Made by a program: the position numbers and the translations under genes. From Pseudomonadota bacterium (GTDB lineage: Bacteria; Myxococcota_A; Polyangia; Haliangiales; Haliangiaceae), in the NCBI GenBank assembly GCA_023430775.1, contig JAEYYY010000510.1:1-10631 (forward strand): a stretch of 10,631 bases of DNA. Reading direction: 5' to 3'. Positions 1 to 6,261 of this stretch are shown here, in pieces. The notes beneath the pieces were generated by a model. It was not told the origin of the DNA. It saw nothing but the letters and a program-made list of their open reading frames with translations, and ran no database searches. Position 1 is the stretch's first letter. Each line of letters opens with the position of its first letter.

Positions 1-200
1 ATCGTCACCACCGCGAGCAAGCCACCGGCACAGGCGCCCGCGAGCGCGGCCGGCCCGTCACCGGCGAGCGCGCGCAAGGCGTGGACGATCGAGGCGGCGG
101 CAGCCGCGGCGCACGCGATCTCGAAGCCCCGCGCACCGAGCGCGGCGGCGATCGCACCGGCGACCACGCCGACGATCGGGATCGCGAGCCAGGGCCTCAC
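1..200 (-). CDS. Partial hydrophobic membrane protein, unknown
   Basis: The minus strand from a GTG at 198-200 reads 66 codons without a stop and leaves the window at its left edge, so only the N-terminus is present. It begins VRPWLAIPIVGVVAG and continues very rich in Ala, Gly, Val and Leu, with about three hydrophobic stretches (residues roughly 4-22, 26-45 and 50-66) that look like membrane helices. An in-frame TAG lies four codons before the GTG, which makes this the only plausible start. No clear Shine-Dalgarno sequence precedes it. It begins 41 bases after the ampG stop on the same strand, so the two are probably co-transcribed. The competing minus-strand frame across 58-270 is arginine-rich and looks like a shadow. 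I do not recognise the family and assign no function beyond an integral membrane protein. Confidence 0.6.
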   Translation of the reverse strand, partial: MRPWLAIPIVGVVAGAIAAALGARGFEIACAAAAAASIVHALRALAGDGPAALAGACAGGLLAVVT

Positions 201-241
201 CGGTCCACGCTACGGGCGCCGTCGCCGGCGAGCAAAATTCT

Positions 242-1693
242 TCAGCGGACTTCGGCCTTCGGCAGGTCACTTACTGAACTGCCGCGCTCGGGCGTCTCCC
301 CGATCCGGCCGACCACCATCGCCAGCAGCACGCCGGGGATGGCCATCAGCGCGGTGACCACGAAGAAGAACTGCCAGTCTTGCGACGACACCACCATCGC
401 CGCCTTCGGATTGACCACCCGCTCGAAGCTCTCGGCAGTGGTCATCAGCGCGGGGAGGTCGCTCCAGTGGAACGTCGTGATGGCGGTCTCGACATGGGGG
501 CGGATCACCGGCACGAGGTGCGCGTTGATGTCGACCACGCGCTCGAAGCCGGCGACATCGAACGTCGTCGCGACGTTGTCCGCGAGCGGGCCGAACACGC
601 GCTGGCCGAGCGACGTCATCGAGGTCATCAGCGCGAGCTGCGTCGCCGACACGTTGCGCGAGGTCACCGACATCTGAAACGCGACGAATGCGGCGGTCCC
701 CATCGCGCCGGTCACGTTGTCGAGGAGCACCGCGGTGCCGAGCAGCGGATAGCTGTGGCCGGCGGTCGCGAGCACGGCGTACATGATGTTGGTGCACGCC
801 TGCATCACGCCGAACGCGACCAGCACGCGCCGCAAGCCGAAGCGCGCGGTCAGTGGCCCGGCGAGCATGCCGCCGAGGAAGATCGCGGCGAACGCCATGA
901 TCTTGTAGAACAGCGCGATCTCGATCCACGCGAACCCGACGCCGCGGTTCAGGAACGTGATCAGCAGCGTCTGCGCGAAGAAGTCGCCGAACTTGTAGGT
1001 CGCGACGAACAGCAGCGCGAGCAGCGCGGTCCAGCCGAACCGGCGGAAGAACTCGACGAACGGCAGGTACACCGCCTCGACGAGGTTGCGCGAGGGCCGG
1101 CTCGGCGCCGGCGGCTCCTGGGCCAGCAGCGTGGCGACCACGCCGACCAGCACCATCGAACCGGTGACCGCGTAGATCACGCTCCACGGCACCCAGTCGG
1201 CGAGCGACAGCGCGACCGTGCCGACCAGCATCATCGCGACGCGATAGCCGATCACGTAGATCGCCGCGCCGGCCGCGCGCTCGTCGGGCTGCAGCAGATC
1301 GGCGTTGTACGCGTCGAGCACGATGTCCTGCGAGGCCGAGAACGCCGCGACGCAGGTCGCGAGGATCGCGAGCTCGAAGGGATGCGCGACGGGATCGATG
1401 AAGCCCATCGTCACGATCGAGATCACCAGCCCGATCTGCGTCACCAGCACCCAGCCGCGGCGCCGGCCGAGGAACGGCAGCGCATAGCGATCGAGCAGCG
1501 GCGCCCACGCGAACTTGAACGTGTACGCGAGCCCGACCGCCGACATCGCCGCGATATCGGCGACTGACACGTTGGCAGACGTCAACCACGCCTGCAGCGT
1601 CTGACCTGTCAGATACAGCGGCAGGCCGGACGAAAACCCGAACAGAAACAACACCAGCATCCGGCGCGAACGAAAGATCGCCAGGACGCTCAT
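242..1693 (-). CDS. ampG: AmpG-family MFS permease (muropeptide transporter)
   Basis: 483 residues, close to E. coli AmpG (about 490). AmpG proteins are inner-membrane major facilitator permeases that import GlcNAc-anhydroMurNAc peptides released during cell-wall turnover. The family pattern is clear: SSGLPLYLTGQTLQAW (21-36), the FKFAWAPLLDRY and FLGRRRGW loop (59-81), FSASQDIVLDAYNADLL (118-134), ERAAGAAIYVIGYR (138-151) and a terminal hydrophobic segment (441-462). Many hydrophobic helices span the protein. The odd part is a polar segment of about 60 residues (378-437), sitting between the SLGQRVFGPLADN block and the last helix where E. coli AmpG has only a short loop; it contains FERVV twice, 40 residues apart. 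The ATG at 1691-1693 has only a poorly placed GAGG before it. It diverges from the vWA gene across an 86-bp gap. The family call is strong; the true substrate in this organism is inferred. Confidence 0.88.
   Translation of the reverse strand: MSVLAIFRSRRMLVLFLFGFSSGLPLYLTGQTLQAWLTSANVSVADIAAMSAVGLAYTFKFAWAPLLDRYALPFLGRRRGWVLVTQIGLVISIVTMGFIDPVAHPFELAILATCVAAFSASQDIVLDAYNADLLQPDERAAGAAIYVIGYRVAMMLVGTVALSLADWVPWSVIYAVTGSMVLVGVVATLLAQEPPAPSRPSRNLVEAVYLPFVEFFRRFGWTALLALLFVATYKFGDFFAQTLLITFLNRGVGFAWIEIALFYKIMAFAAIFLGGMLAGPLTARFGLRRVLVAFGVMQACTNIMYAVLATAGHSYPLLGTAVLLDNVTGAMGTAAFVAFQMSVTSRNVSATQLALMTSMTSLGQRVFGPLADNVATTFDVAGFERVVDINAHLVPVIRPHVETAITTFHWSDLPALMTTAESFERVVNPKAAMVVSSQDWQFFFVVTALMAIPGVLLAMVVGRIGETPERGSSVSDLPKAEVR
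414..548 (-). repeat. Two-copy direct repeat inside ampG, 120-bp period
   Basis: On the plus strand ACCACCCGCTCGAAG (414-428) and ACCACGCGCTCGAAG (534-548) differ at one base and lie exactly 120 bp apart in the same reading frame. On the minus strand they encode two FERVV segments at residues 383-387 and 423-427 in the unusual polar loop of the AmpG protein. Weaker similarity follows each copy (DINAHLVPVI against NPKAAMVVSS). This may be an old internal duplication of about 40 residues, or chance. Confidence 0.5.
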
Positions 1694-1702
1694 TGCCTCG
1701 GA

Positions 1703-1721
1703 GCGTGCCGCTCTGGCACGC
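1703..1721. promoter_or_regulatory. 7-bp inverted repeat in the ampG/vWA divergent gap
   Basis: GCGTGCC (1703-1709), a 5-base spacer GCTCT and GGCACGC (1715-1721) form a perfect inverted repeat. It lies 9 bases upstream of the ampG ATG and about 60 bases upstream of the vWA ATG, in the only space available for both promoters. It could be an operator or a hairpin in the ampG leader. I see no convincing -35/-10 pair here. The TGGCACG half resembles a sigma-54 -24 element, but the matching TTGC -12 element is missing. Confidence 0.35.
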
Positions 1722-1779
1722 GGCCAACAAGTTTTCTCTCGCGCTGGCGTCCGCGAGATCGACTGATAGTGTCGACGTC

Positions 1780-2397
1780 ATGCGAATCGCTCTCGCGCTC
1801 TCGGTCGTGGTCGCGCTCGTCGGTGCTGCCCTCGCGGATGCGCCGAAGCCCAAGCCGGCACCGCGCGAGCCGGGCGCCCTCGTGCTCGTCATCGATCGCT
1901 CGGGCTCGATGCAGGGCCCGAAGATGGAAGCGGTCAAGACCGCTGCCAAGGCGGTGATCAGCGCGATGCACCCCAACGACACGATCGCGATCGTCGGCTT
2001 CGATAGCGAGGCCACGGTCTACGTGCAGCCGACGAGGTCGAGCAACCGCACCCAGATCAACAAGGACATCGACCGGCTGACGGCGGGTGGCGGCACCAAC
2101 ATCTTCCCGGGTCTCGGGCAGGCGGCCGAGCAACTGCGCCCGCTGAAGGCGACCAGGAAGCACGTCATCTTGCTGTCCGACGGCGAGGCGCCGACCGACG
2201 GCATCGCCGACCTGGTCAAGGAGATGCGCAAGGACAAGATCACGATCTCGACGGTGGCGGTCGACGGCGCCGACGAGAAGCTGCTCCAGGACATCAGCAC
2301 GCAGGGTGGCGGCCGGTTTCAGAAGGTGACGGATCTGAAGACGCTGTCGCAGACGTACGTGAGAGAGCTCGCGTTTGCTTCGCTCGCGATGAAGTAG
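1780..2397 (+). CDS. Exported von Willebrand factor A (vWA) domain protein
   Basis: 205 residues when read from the ATG at 1780. Residues 1-19 are a typical signal peptide (MRIALALSVVVALVGAALA) with a likely cut after ALA-19, followed by a Lys/Pro-rich stretch and then one vWA domain filling the rest. The metal-ion-dependent adhesion site is complete: D39-x-S41-x-S43 (VIDRSGSMQG), T106 in GGGTN and D134 in LLSDGE. Such domains bind a divalent metal and usually mediate protein-protein contacts. The pattern resembles the vWA domain embedded in larger membrane proteins of the chloride-channel or BatA-like kind, but here it stands alone with no membrane anchor except the signal peptide. A longer reading from a TTG at 1693 would bury the signal peptide and overlap the ampG start, so it was rejected. 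It precedes the sulfatase-like gene by 23 bases, which suggests an operon. Partner and substrate are unknown. Confidence 0.85.
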   Translation: MRIALALSVVVALVGAALADAPKPKPAPREPGALVLVIDRSGSMQGPKMEAVKTAAKAVISAMHPNDTIAIVGFDSEATVYVQPTRSSNRTQINKDIDRLTAGGGTNIFPGLGQAAEQLRPLKATRKHVILLSDGEAPTDGIADLVKEMRKDKITISTVAVDGADEKLLQDISTQGGGRFQKVTDLKTLSQTYVRELAFASLAMK

Positions 2398-2407
2398 CCC
2401 ACCGCGC

Positions 2408-2411
2408 GAGG
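2408..2411 (+). promoter_or_regulatory. Ribosome binding site of the sulfatase-like gene
   Basis: GAGG in the 23-base gap after the vWA stop, 9 bases before the ATG at 2421. It supports that start and suggests translation from a shared vWA/sulfatase-like transcript. Confidence 0.5.
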
Positions 2412-2420
2412 CGGTCTACA

Positions 2421-4439
2421 ATGACCGCGCGCGTGGCCATCTCTTCCAAAGCCAAGCACGCCGCCGCGTGGCTCGCCCCGAGCGTGGTGGCCGCGTGCGG
2501 TGGTGCGCTCGCGGCCGGCGCGGTCGAGGTGCGAGGTGACCTCGATCGGCTGCTGATCGCGACCGCGGTGATCGCGCCGATCGCGGTGCCGGTGCTGCTG
2601 ATCGCGAGCCTGGTCGCGCGCGGTCTCTATGCGGCGTGGTTGCCGGAGACGCTGGCCGGTGAGCTGCGCGAGGAGCGCGGTGCGATGCCCAGGCTCGCCG
2701 CCTGGGTGGGGGTCGTCTGGCTCGGCCTCCTCGGGCTCGCGTGGGCGATGTTCCAGGGCACCTGGCTGCTCGCGTCGTGGACGCAGTTCAAGGCGAATTC
2801 GATCGGCTTCCTCGCGCCGATCCTCGCCGTGCTGTCGCTGTTCGTGTTGCTCGCGCTGTCGCGGCCGGCGGCGGAGCTGTTCACGGTCGTCGCGCGGTGG
2901 ATCGATCGCAGGTGGCAGCGCGTGGCCCCCGGATCGCTGCTCCGGCCACCGGTGATCTTCATCGGCGCCGCGATCACCGCGTGCGTGGCGAGCTATCTGA
3001 TCTGGATCCTGCTGGTCAGCCGGCGGCTGCCGGATCTCTCGCCCGGCAAGCTCGCGGGCATCGTCGCCGGCATGGCAACGACGGCGCTGCTGCACGTGGC
3101 GTGGCGCGGACCGAGAAGTGCGCGCGCGATCGGCGGCGGCGTGATCACGGTCGCGACGATCGCGATCACCGTGCTCGGGCTGCGCGCGTTGCACCGCGAT
3201 CCGCAGCTCGCGATCGCGATCTGGTCGGACTCGCGGCTGGCGCGGTTCTCGCTCGAGCGCATCTCCGACATCGAGGAGATCCGCGGCAGCTTGCCCGTCG
3301 ATCGCTTCAAGCCGATCGAGCGACCCGGCGTGCATCGCGACCTCGTGCTCGTCACCGTCGATGGTTTGCGCGCGGATCGAACGCCGCCGTACAACGGCCC
3401 CGCGGCGATGCCCGCGCTGGCGGAGCTCGGCGCTCGCGGCGCGGTGTTCGAGTGGGCGTTCGCGGCGAGCAGCACCGAGCGGCGCACGATCCCCTCGCTG
3501 GTCACCGGCGTCGGGCCACATCGCGTGCGCGGCGAAGGCTCCGAGGACGGCTTCGATCTCGACCCGCGTCACGTCGCGATCGCCGAGCGGTTGCGCGCGG
3601 CGGGTTACCAGACCGCGGCATTCACGTGCTGCTTCGAGCACCGCGCCGAGCGCACCTGGTTGCGCGGCTTCGAGCACCGCGTCTCCGACGCCGATCCGCA
3701 GCGGCTGTCGTACGCGGCCAGCGCGTGGCTGAAGGGCCGGACGTCGACGCAGCCGATGCTGCTGTGGCTCCACCTCGCCGTGCCGTGGCCAGGCGATCAC
3801 GCGACAGGAGTCGCGGTGGCCCGGGAGGCCGTTCCGGCGTCGCGCCGGCTCGCCACCTTCGACGTCGGCCTCGCCGCGATCGATCGCGCGCTCGGCAGCC
3901 TCGTCGAGACGCTGTCCGCGCGCACCGTCGATCGCGCCCCGATCGTGGTGGTCGCCGGCACCCGCGGCGAGGAGCTCGGCGAGCATGGCCAGCCGTTCTC
4001 GACGAATGATCTGTTCAACACCCAGATCCGCGTGCCGCTCGTCGTCGCCGGCCCGTCGATCCGGGTCCAGCGCGTGGCCGAGGCGGTCTCGATCGTCGAT
4101 GTCGCACCGTCGCTCGTCGAGCTCGCGAGCTTCGTGCCGCCGCGCGGCCTCGCCAGCGATGGCATGTCGTTCGCGCCGCTGCTCACCGGCCTGCGCTCGA
4201 CGCTCGCGAACCTCGCGTTCGCCGCCATCCTCCCCGATCGCGGCCCGACGCTGAGCGCCATGATGATGGTGCGCGGCAGCTGGAAGCTGATCGATAGCGG
4301 CGGCACCATCGAGCTCTACGATCTGAAGACCGATCCCGACGAGAAGGTCAACCTCGCGAGCTCGCGCGCGCAGGTCGTCGCCGAGCTACGCGCGCTGCTG
4401 ACGTCGCGGATCCGCGCCTCGCAAACGCCACCCTTTTGA
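2421..4439 (+). CDS. Membrane sulfatase-like protein with substituted metal ligands
   Basis: 672 residues. The first 260 hold about seven membrane helices (roughly 13-34, 43-68, 92-118, 127-147, 175-199, 208-226, 234-255). Residues about 305-655 form a sulfatase-like domain of the alkaline phosphatase superfamily, probably outside the membrane. Family landmarks are LVTVDGLRADRTPPY (311-324), a TIPS motif with T356 at the nucleophile position, LWLHLAVP (448-455), RGEELGEHG (515-523) and a C-terminal ELYDLKTDPDEKVNLA block. D314 and T356 are kept. The usual Asp-His metal-ligand pair in the 'SDHGE' motif is replaced by T514-R515 (AGTRGEE), and the second His of the H-x4-PH motif is W456, while H451 is kept. 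The protein may therefore be catalytically weak or dead. T356 instead of Cys/Ser argues against a formylglycine-dependent sulfatase; phosphatase, phosphodiesterase or phosphoethanolamine-transferase ancestry is equally possible. Its stop lies 12 bases from the stop of the convergent ABC-F gene. Confidence 0.8.
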   Translation: MTARVAISSKAKHAAAWLAPSVVAACGGALAAGAVEVRGDLDRLLIATAVIAPIAVPVLLIASLVARGLYAAWLPETLAGELREERGAMPRLAAWVGVVWLGLLGLAWAMFQGTWLLASWTQFKANSIGFLAPILAVLSLFVLLALSRPAAELFTVVARWIDRRWQRVAPGSLLRPPVIFIGAAITACVASYLIWILLVSRRLPDLSPGKLAGIVAGMATTALLHVAWRGPRSARAIGGGVITVATIAITVLGLRALHRDPQLAIAIWSDSRLARFSLERISDIEEIRGSLPVDRFKPIERPGVHRDLVLVTVDGLRADRTPPYNGPAAMPALAELGARGAVFEWAFAASSTERRTIPSLVTGVGPHRVRGEGSEDGFDLDPRHVAIAERLRAAGYQTAAFTCCFEHRAERTWLRGFEHRVSDADPQRLSYAASAWLKGRTSTQPMLLWLHLAVPWPGDHATGVAVAREAVPASRRLATFDVGLAAIDRALGSLVETLSARTVDRAPIVVVAGTRGEELGEHGQPFSTNDLFNTQIRVPLVVAGPSIRVQRVAEAVSIVDVAPSLVELASFVPPRGLASDGMSFAPLLTGLRSTLANLAFAAILPDRGPTLSAMMMVRGSWKLIDSGGTIELYDLKTDPDEKVNLASSRAQVVAELRALLTSRIRASQTPPF

Positions 4440-4451
4440 GCCGGGTCCGGG

Positions 4452-6254
4452 TTACTTGCCGATCGCGTCGAGCTCTTGCCAGCGCGCGAACAGCCGCTCG
4501 ACCTCGGCTCGCTTCACCTCGAGCTCGGCATTGAGCTCCTGCGTCTTCGCCCAGTCGGTGAAGACTTCGGGGCTGGCGACCAGCCTCTCGAGCTCGGCGA
4601 CGCGCGCCTCGGCGGCCGCGATCGCGTCTTCCATGCCGGCGAGCTCGCGCGTCTCGTTGAACGACAGCTTGCGCGGCTTGTCGGACTTGGGCTTCGCGGC
4701 GGCAGGAGCGGTCGCTTCCTTCCTGGCGGTGGTCTTCTGCGGCCGGCGCTGCGCGTAGAACGTGTAGCTGCCCTCGTAGAGCGTCACCTTGCCCTCGCCT
4801 TCGAACGCGAGGATCGCGGTGGCGACGCGATCGAGGAACCAGCGATCGTGCGAGACGATCAGCGCGCAGCCCGGGAAGTGGATCAGGCCTTCCTCGAGCG
4901 CCCCCAGCGTGGGCAGGTCGAGATCGTTGGTCGGCTCGTCGAGCACCAGGAGATTGCCGCCCTGGCGGAGCAGCCGCGCGAGCTGCACGCGATTGCGCTC
5001 GCCGCCCGACAGCTTGCCGACCTTGGTATCGGCGACCGAGTCGGGGAACGCCATCATCCGCAGGAAGCCGCGCACGTGGACGCGCTCGGTGCCGCCCTGC
5101 GCCGGCAGCTCGACGTAGTCGTAACCGTCGCCGACCTCCTCGAGCACCGTCAGCTCGTCGCGCAGCTCGGTGCGGCCTTGCTCGAGGTACGCCGGCCGCG
5201 TGTTGATGCCCATCGTCACCTTGCCGGTGTCGGGTGGCAGCAGCCCGAGGATCATCTTGATCAGCGTGGTCTTTCCCGCGCCGTTCGGACCGACGATGCC
5301 GATCCGATCGCCGGGCTTCATCAGCAGCGTGAGCTCCTCGACCAGCGTCTTGCCGCCGAGCGACTTCGAGACGCGATCGAGCTCGACGATCGTCGACCCG
5401 AGGCGTGGTCCCGTCGGCAGCCGCAGCGCGAGCTGGGCCGGGAGCTTGTCGTTGTCCGTCGGCGCCGCCCCGACCGCGGCATCGAAGCGATCGATCCGCG
5501 CCTTCGCCTTCGTCGTGCGCGCCGGCGGCGAGCGCCGGATCCAGTCGATCTCGCGGCGAATGAACGACACCCGCTGGTACTCGGCCTCGGCCTCCGTCGC
5601 GAGCCGCTCCGCCTGCTTGAGGAGGAACTCGCCGTAGTCGCCGTCGTACGAGTGGACGCGCCCGCGATCGACCTCGAGGATTCGCGTCGCGACCTTGTCG
5701 AGGAAGTAGCGATCGTGGGTGACCACGATCAGCGCGCCGGGCCAGTTACCGAGCCGCGCCTCGAGCCACTCGACCGTGGTCGCGTCCAGATGGTTCGTCG
5801 GTTCGTCGAGCGCGAGCACGTCGGCGCGACCGAGCAGCGCACGCGCGAGCGCGACGCGCCGGCGTTCACCGAGCGACAGCGTGCCGATCGCGTTGCCGCG
5901 CGGCGGCAACTGCAGCGCGTCGGAGATCGCGTCGATCTCGTGGTCCGCCGCCTCGGGTCGCTCGAGCGTGGCGCGCACCGTCGCTGCGACATCGAGCGCG
6001 GGCTCCTGCGAGACGTACTCGAGCTTGAGGTCGCGCTTCCACGTGATCAAGCCGCCGTCCGGCTCGAGCACCGGGTTGTCGATCCGCATCGCCTTGTTGA
6101 CGAGCATCGCGAGCAGCGTCGACTTGCCCGCGCCGTTCGCACCGATCATGCCGATCCGATCGCGCTCGTGCACCGCGAACGATGCACCCGCGAGGACCCG
6201 GCGCGTGCCGAAGGACTTCTCGAGCCCTTGAACGGTGAGGATCGCGACGCTCAC
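4452..6254 (-). CDS. uup: ABC-F family ATPase, Uup-like
   Basis: 600 residues with two ATPase domains in one chain and no membrane helices, the ABC-F layout. Domain 1: Walker A GANGAGKS (38-45), signature LSLGE (126-130), Walker B and following VLALDEPTNHLD (146-157), switch His in VTHDRYF (178-184). The interdomain linker (about 210-285) is charged and contains RRSPPARTTKAKAR. Domain 2: GPNGAGKT (322-329), LSGGE (415-419), LLVLDEPTNDLD (435-446), VSHDRWF (467-473). A Lys/Ala/Pro-rich spacer (502-530) leads to a heptad-rich C-terminal coiled coil (about 531-600), the arrangement of E. coli Uup (635 residues). ABC-F proteins act on ribosomes or, for Uup, on branched DNA and ribosome-linked processes. 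Signature 1 has Leu in place of the first Gly (LSLGE). The start is a GTG only 7 bases after the kinase stop with no good Shine-Dalgarno, so translation may be coupled to the kinase. The Uup assignment within ABC-F is likely but not proven. Confidence 0.88.
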   Translation of the reverse strand: MSVAILTVQGLEKSFGTRRVLAGASFAVHERDRIGMIGANGAGKSTLLAMLVNKAMRIDNPVLEPDGGLITWKRDLKLEYVSQEPALDVAATVRATLERPEAADHEIDAISDALQLPPRGNAIGTLSLGERRRVALARALLGRADVLALDEPTNHLDATTVEWLEARLGNWPGALIVVTHDRYFLDKVATRILEVDRGRVHSYDGDYGEFLLKQAERLATEAEAEYQRVSFIRREIDWIRRSPPARTTKAKARIDRFDAAVGAAPTDNDKLPAQLALRLPTGPRLGSTIVELDRVSKSLGGKTLVEELTLLMKPGDRIGIVGPNGAGKTTLIKMILGLLPPDTGKVTMGINTRPAYLEQGRTELRDELTVLEEVGDGYDYVELPAQGGTERVHVRGFLRMMAFPDSVADTKVGKLSGGERNRVQLARLLRQGGNLLVLDEPTNDLDLPTLGALEEGLIHFPGCALIVSHDRWFLDRVATAILAFEGEGKVTLYEGSYTFYAQRRPQKTTARKEATAPAAAKPKSDKPRKLSFNETRELAGMEDAIAAAEARVAELERLVASPEVFTDWAKTQELNAELEVKRAEVERLFARWQELDAIGK

Positions 6255-6261
6255 GCCGAAG

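Noticed and set aside
380..1567. Plus-strand open frame opposite ampG
   Set aside because: The translation is dominated by His, Arg, Asp and Glu and has no recognisable motif, while the minus strand encodes a clear AmpG protein.
1713..1732. Sigma-54 promoter suggested by TGGCACG
   Set aside because: The -24-like half has no matching TTGC at the -12 position; CAAC is found instead.
1693..1779. TTG start extending the vWA protein by 29 residues
   Set aside because: It would place a typical signal peptide internally and overlap the ampG start codon.
2319..3986. Minus-strand open frame opposite the sulfatase-like gene
   Set aside because: Arg- and Asp-rich composition with no motif; the plus strand holds the family landmarks.
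4440..4451. Bidirectional terminator between the sulfatase-like and ABC-F genes
   Set aside because: The 12-base gap holds no stem-loop followed by a T-run; the TTTT before the stop is inside the coding sequence.
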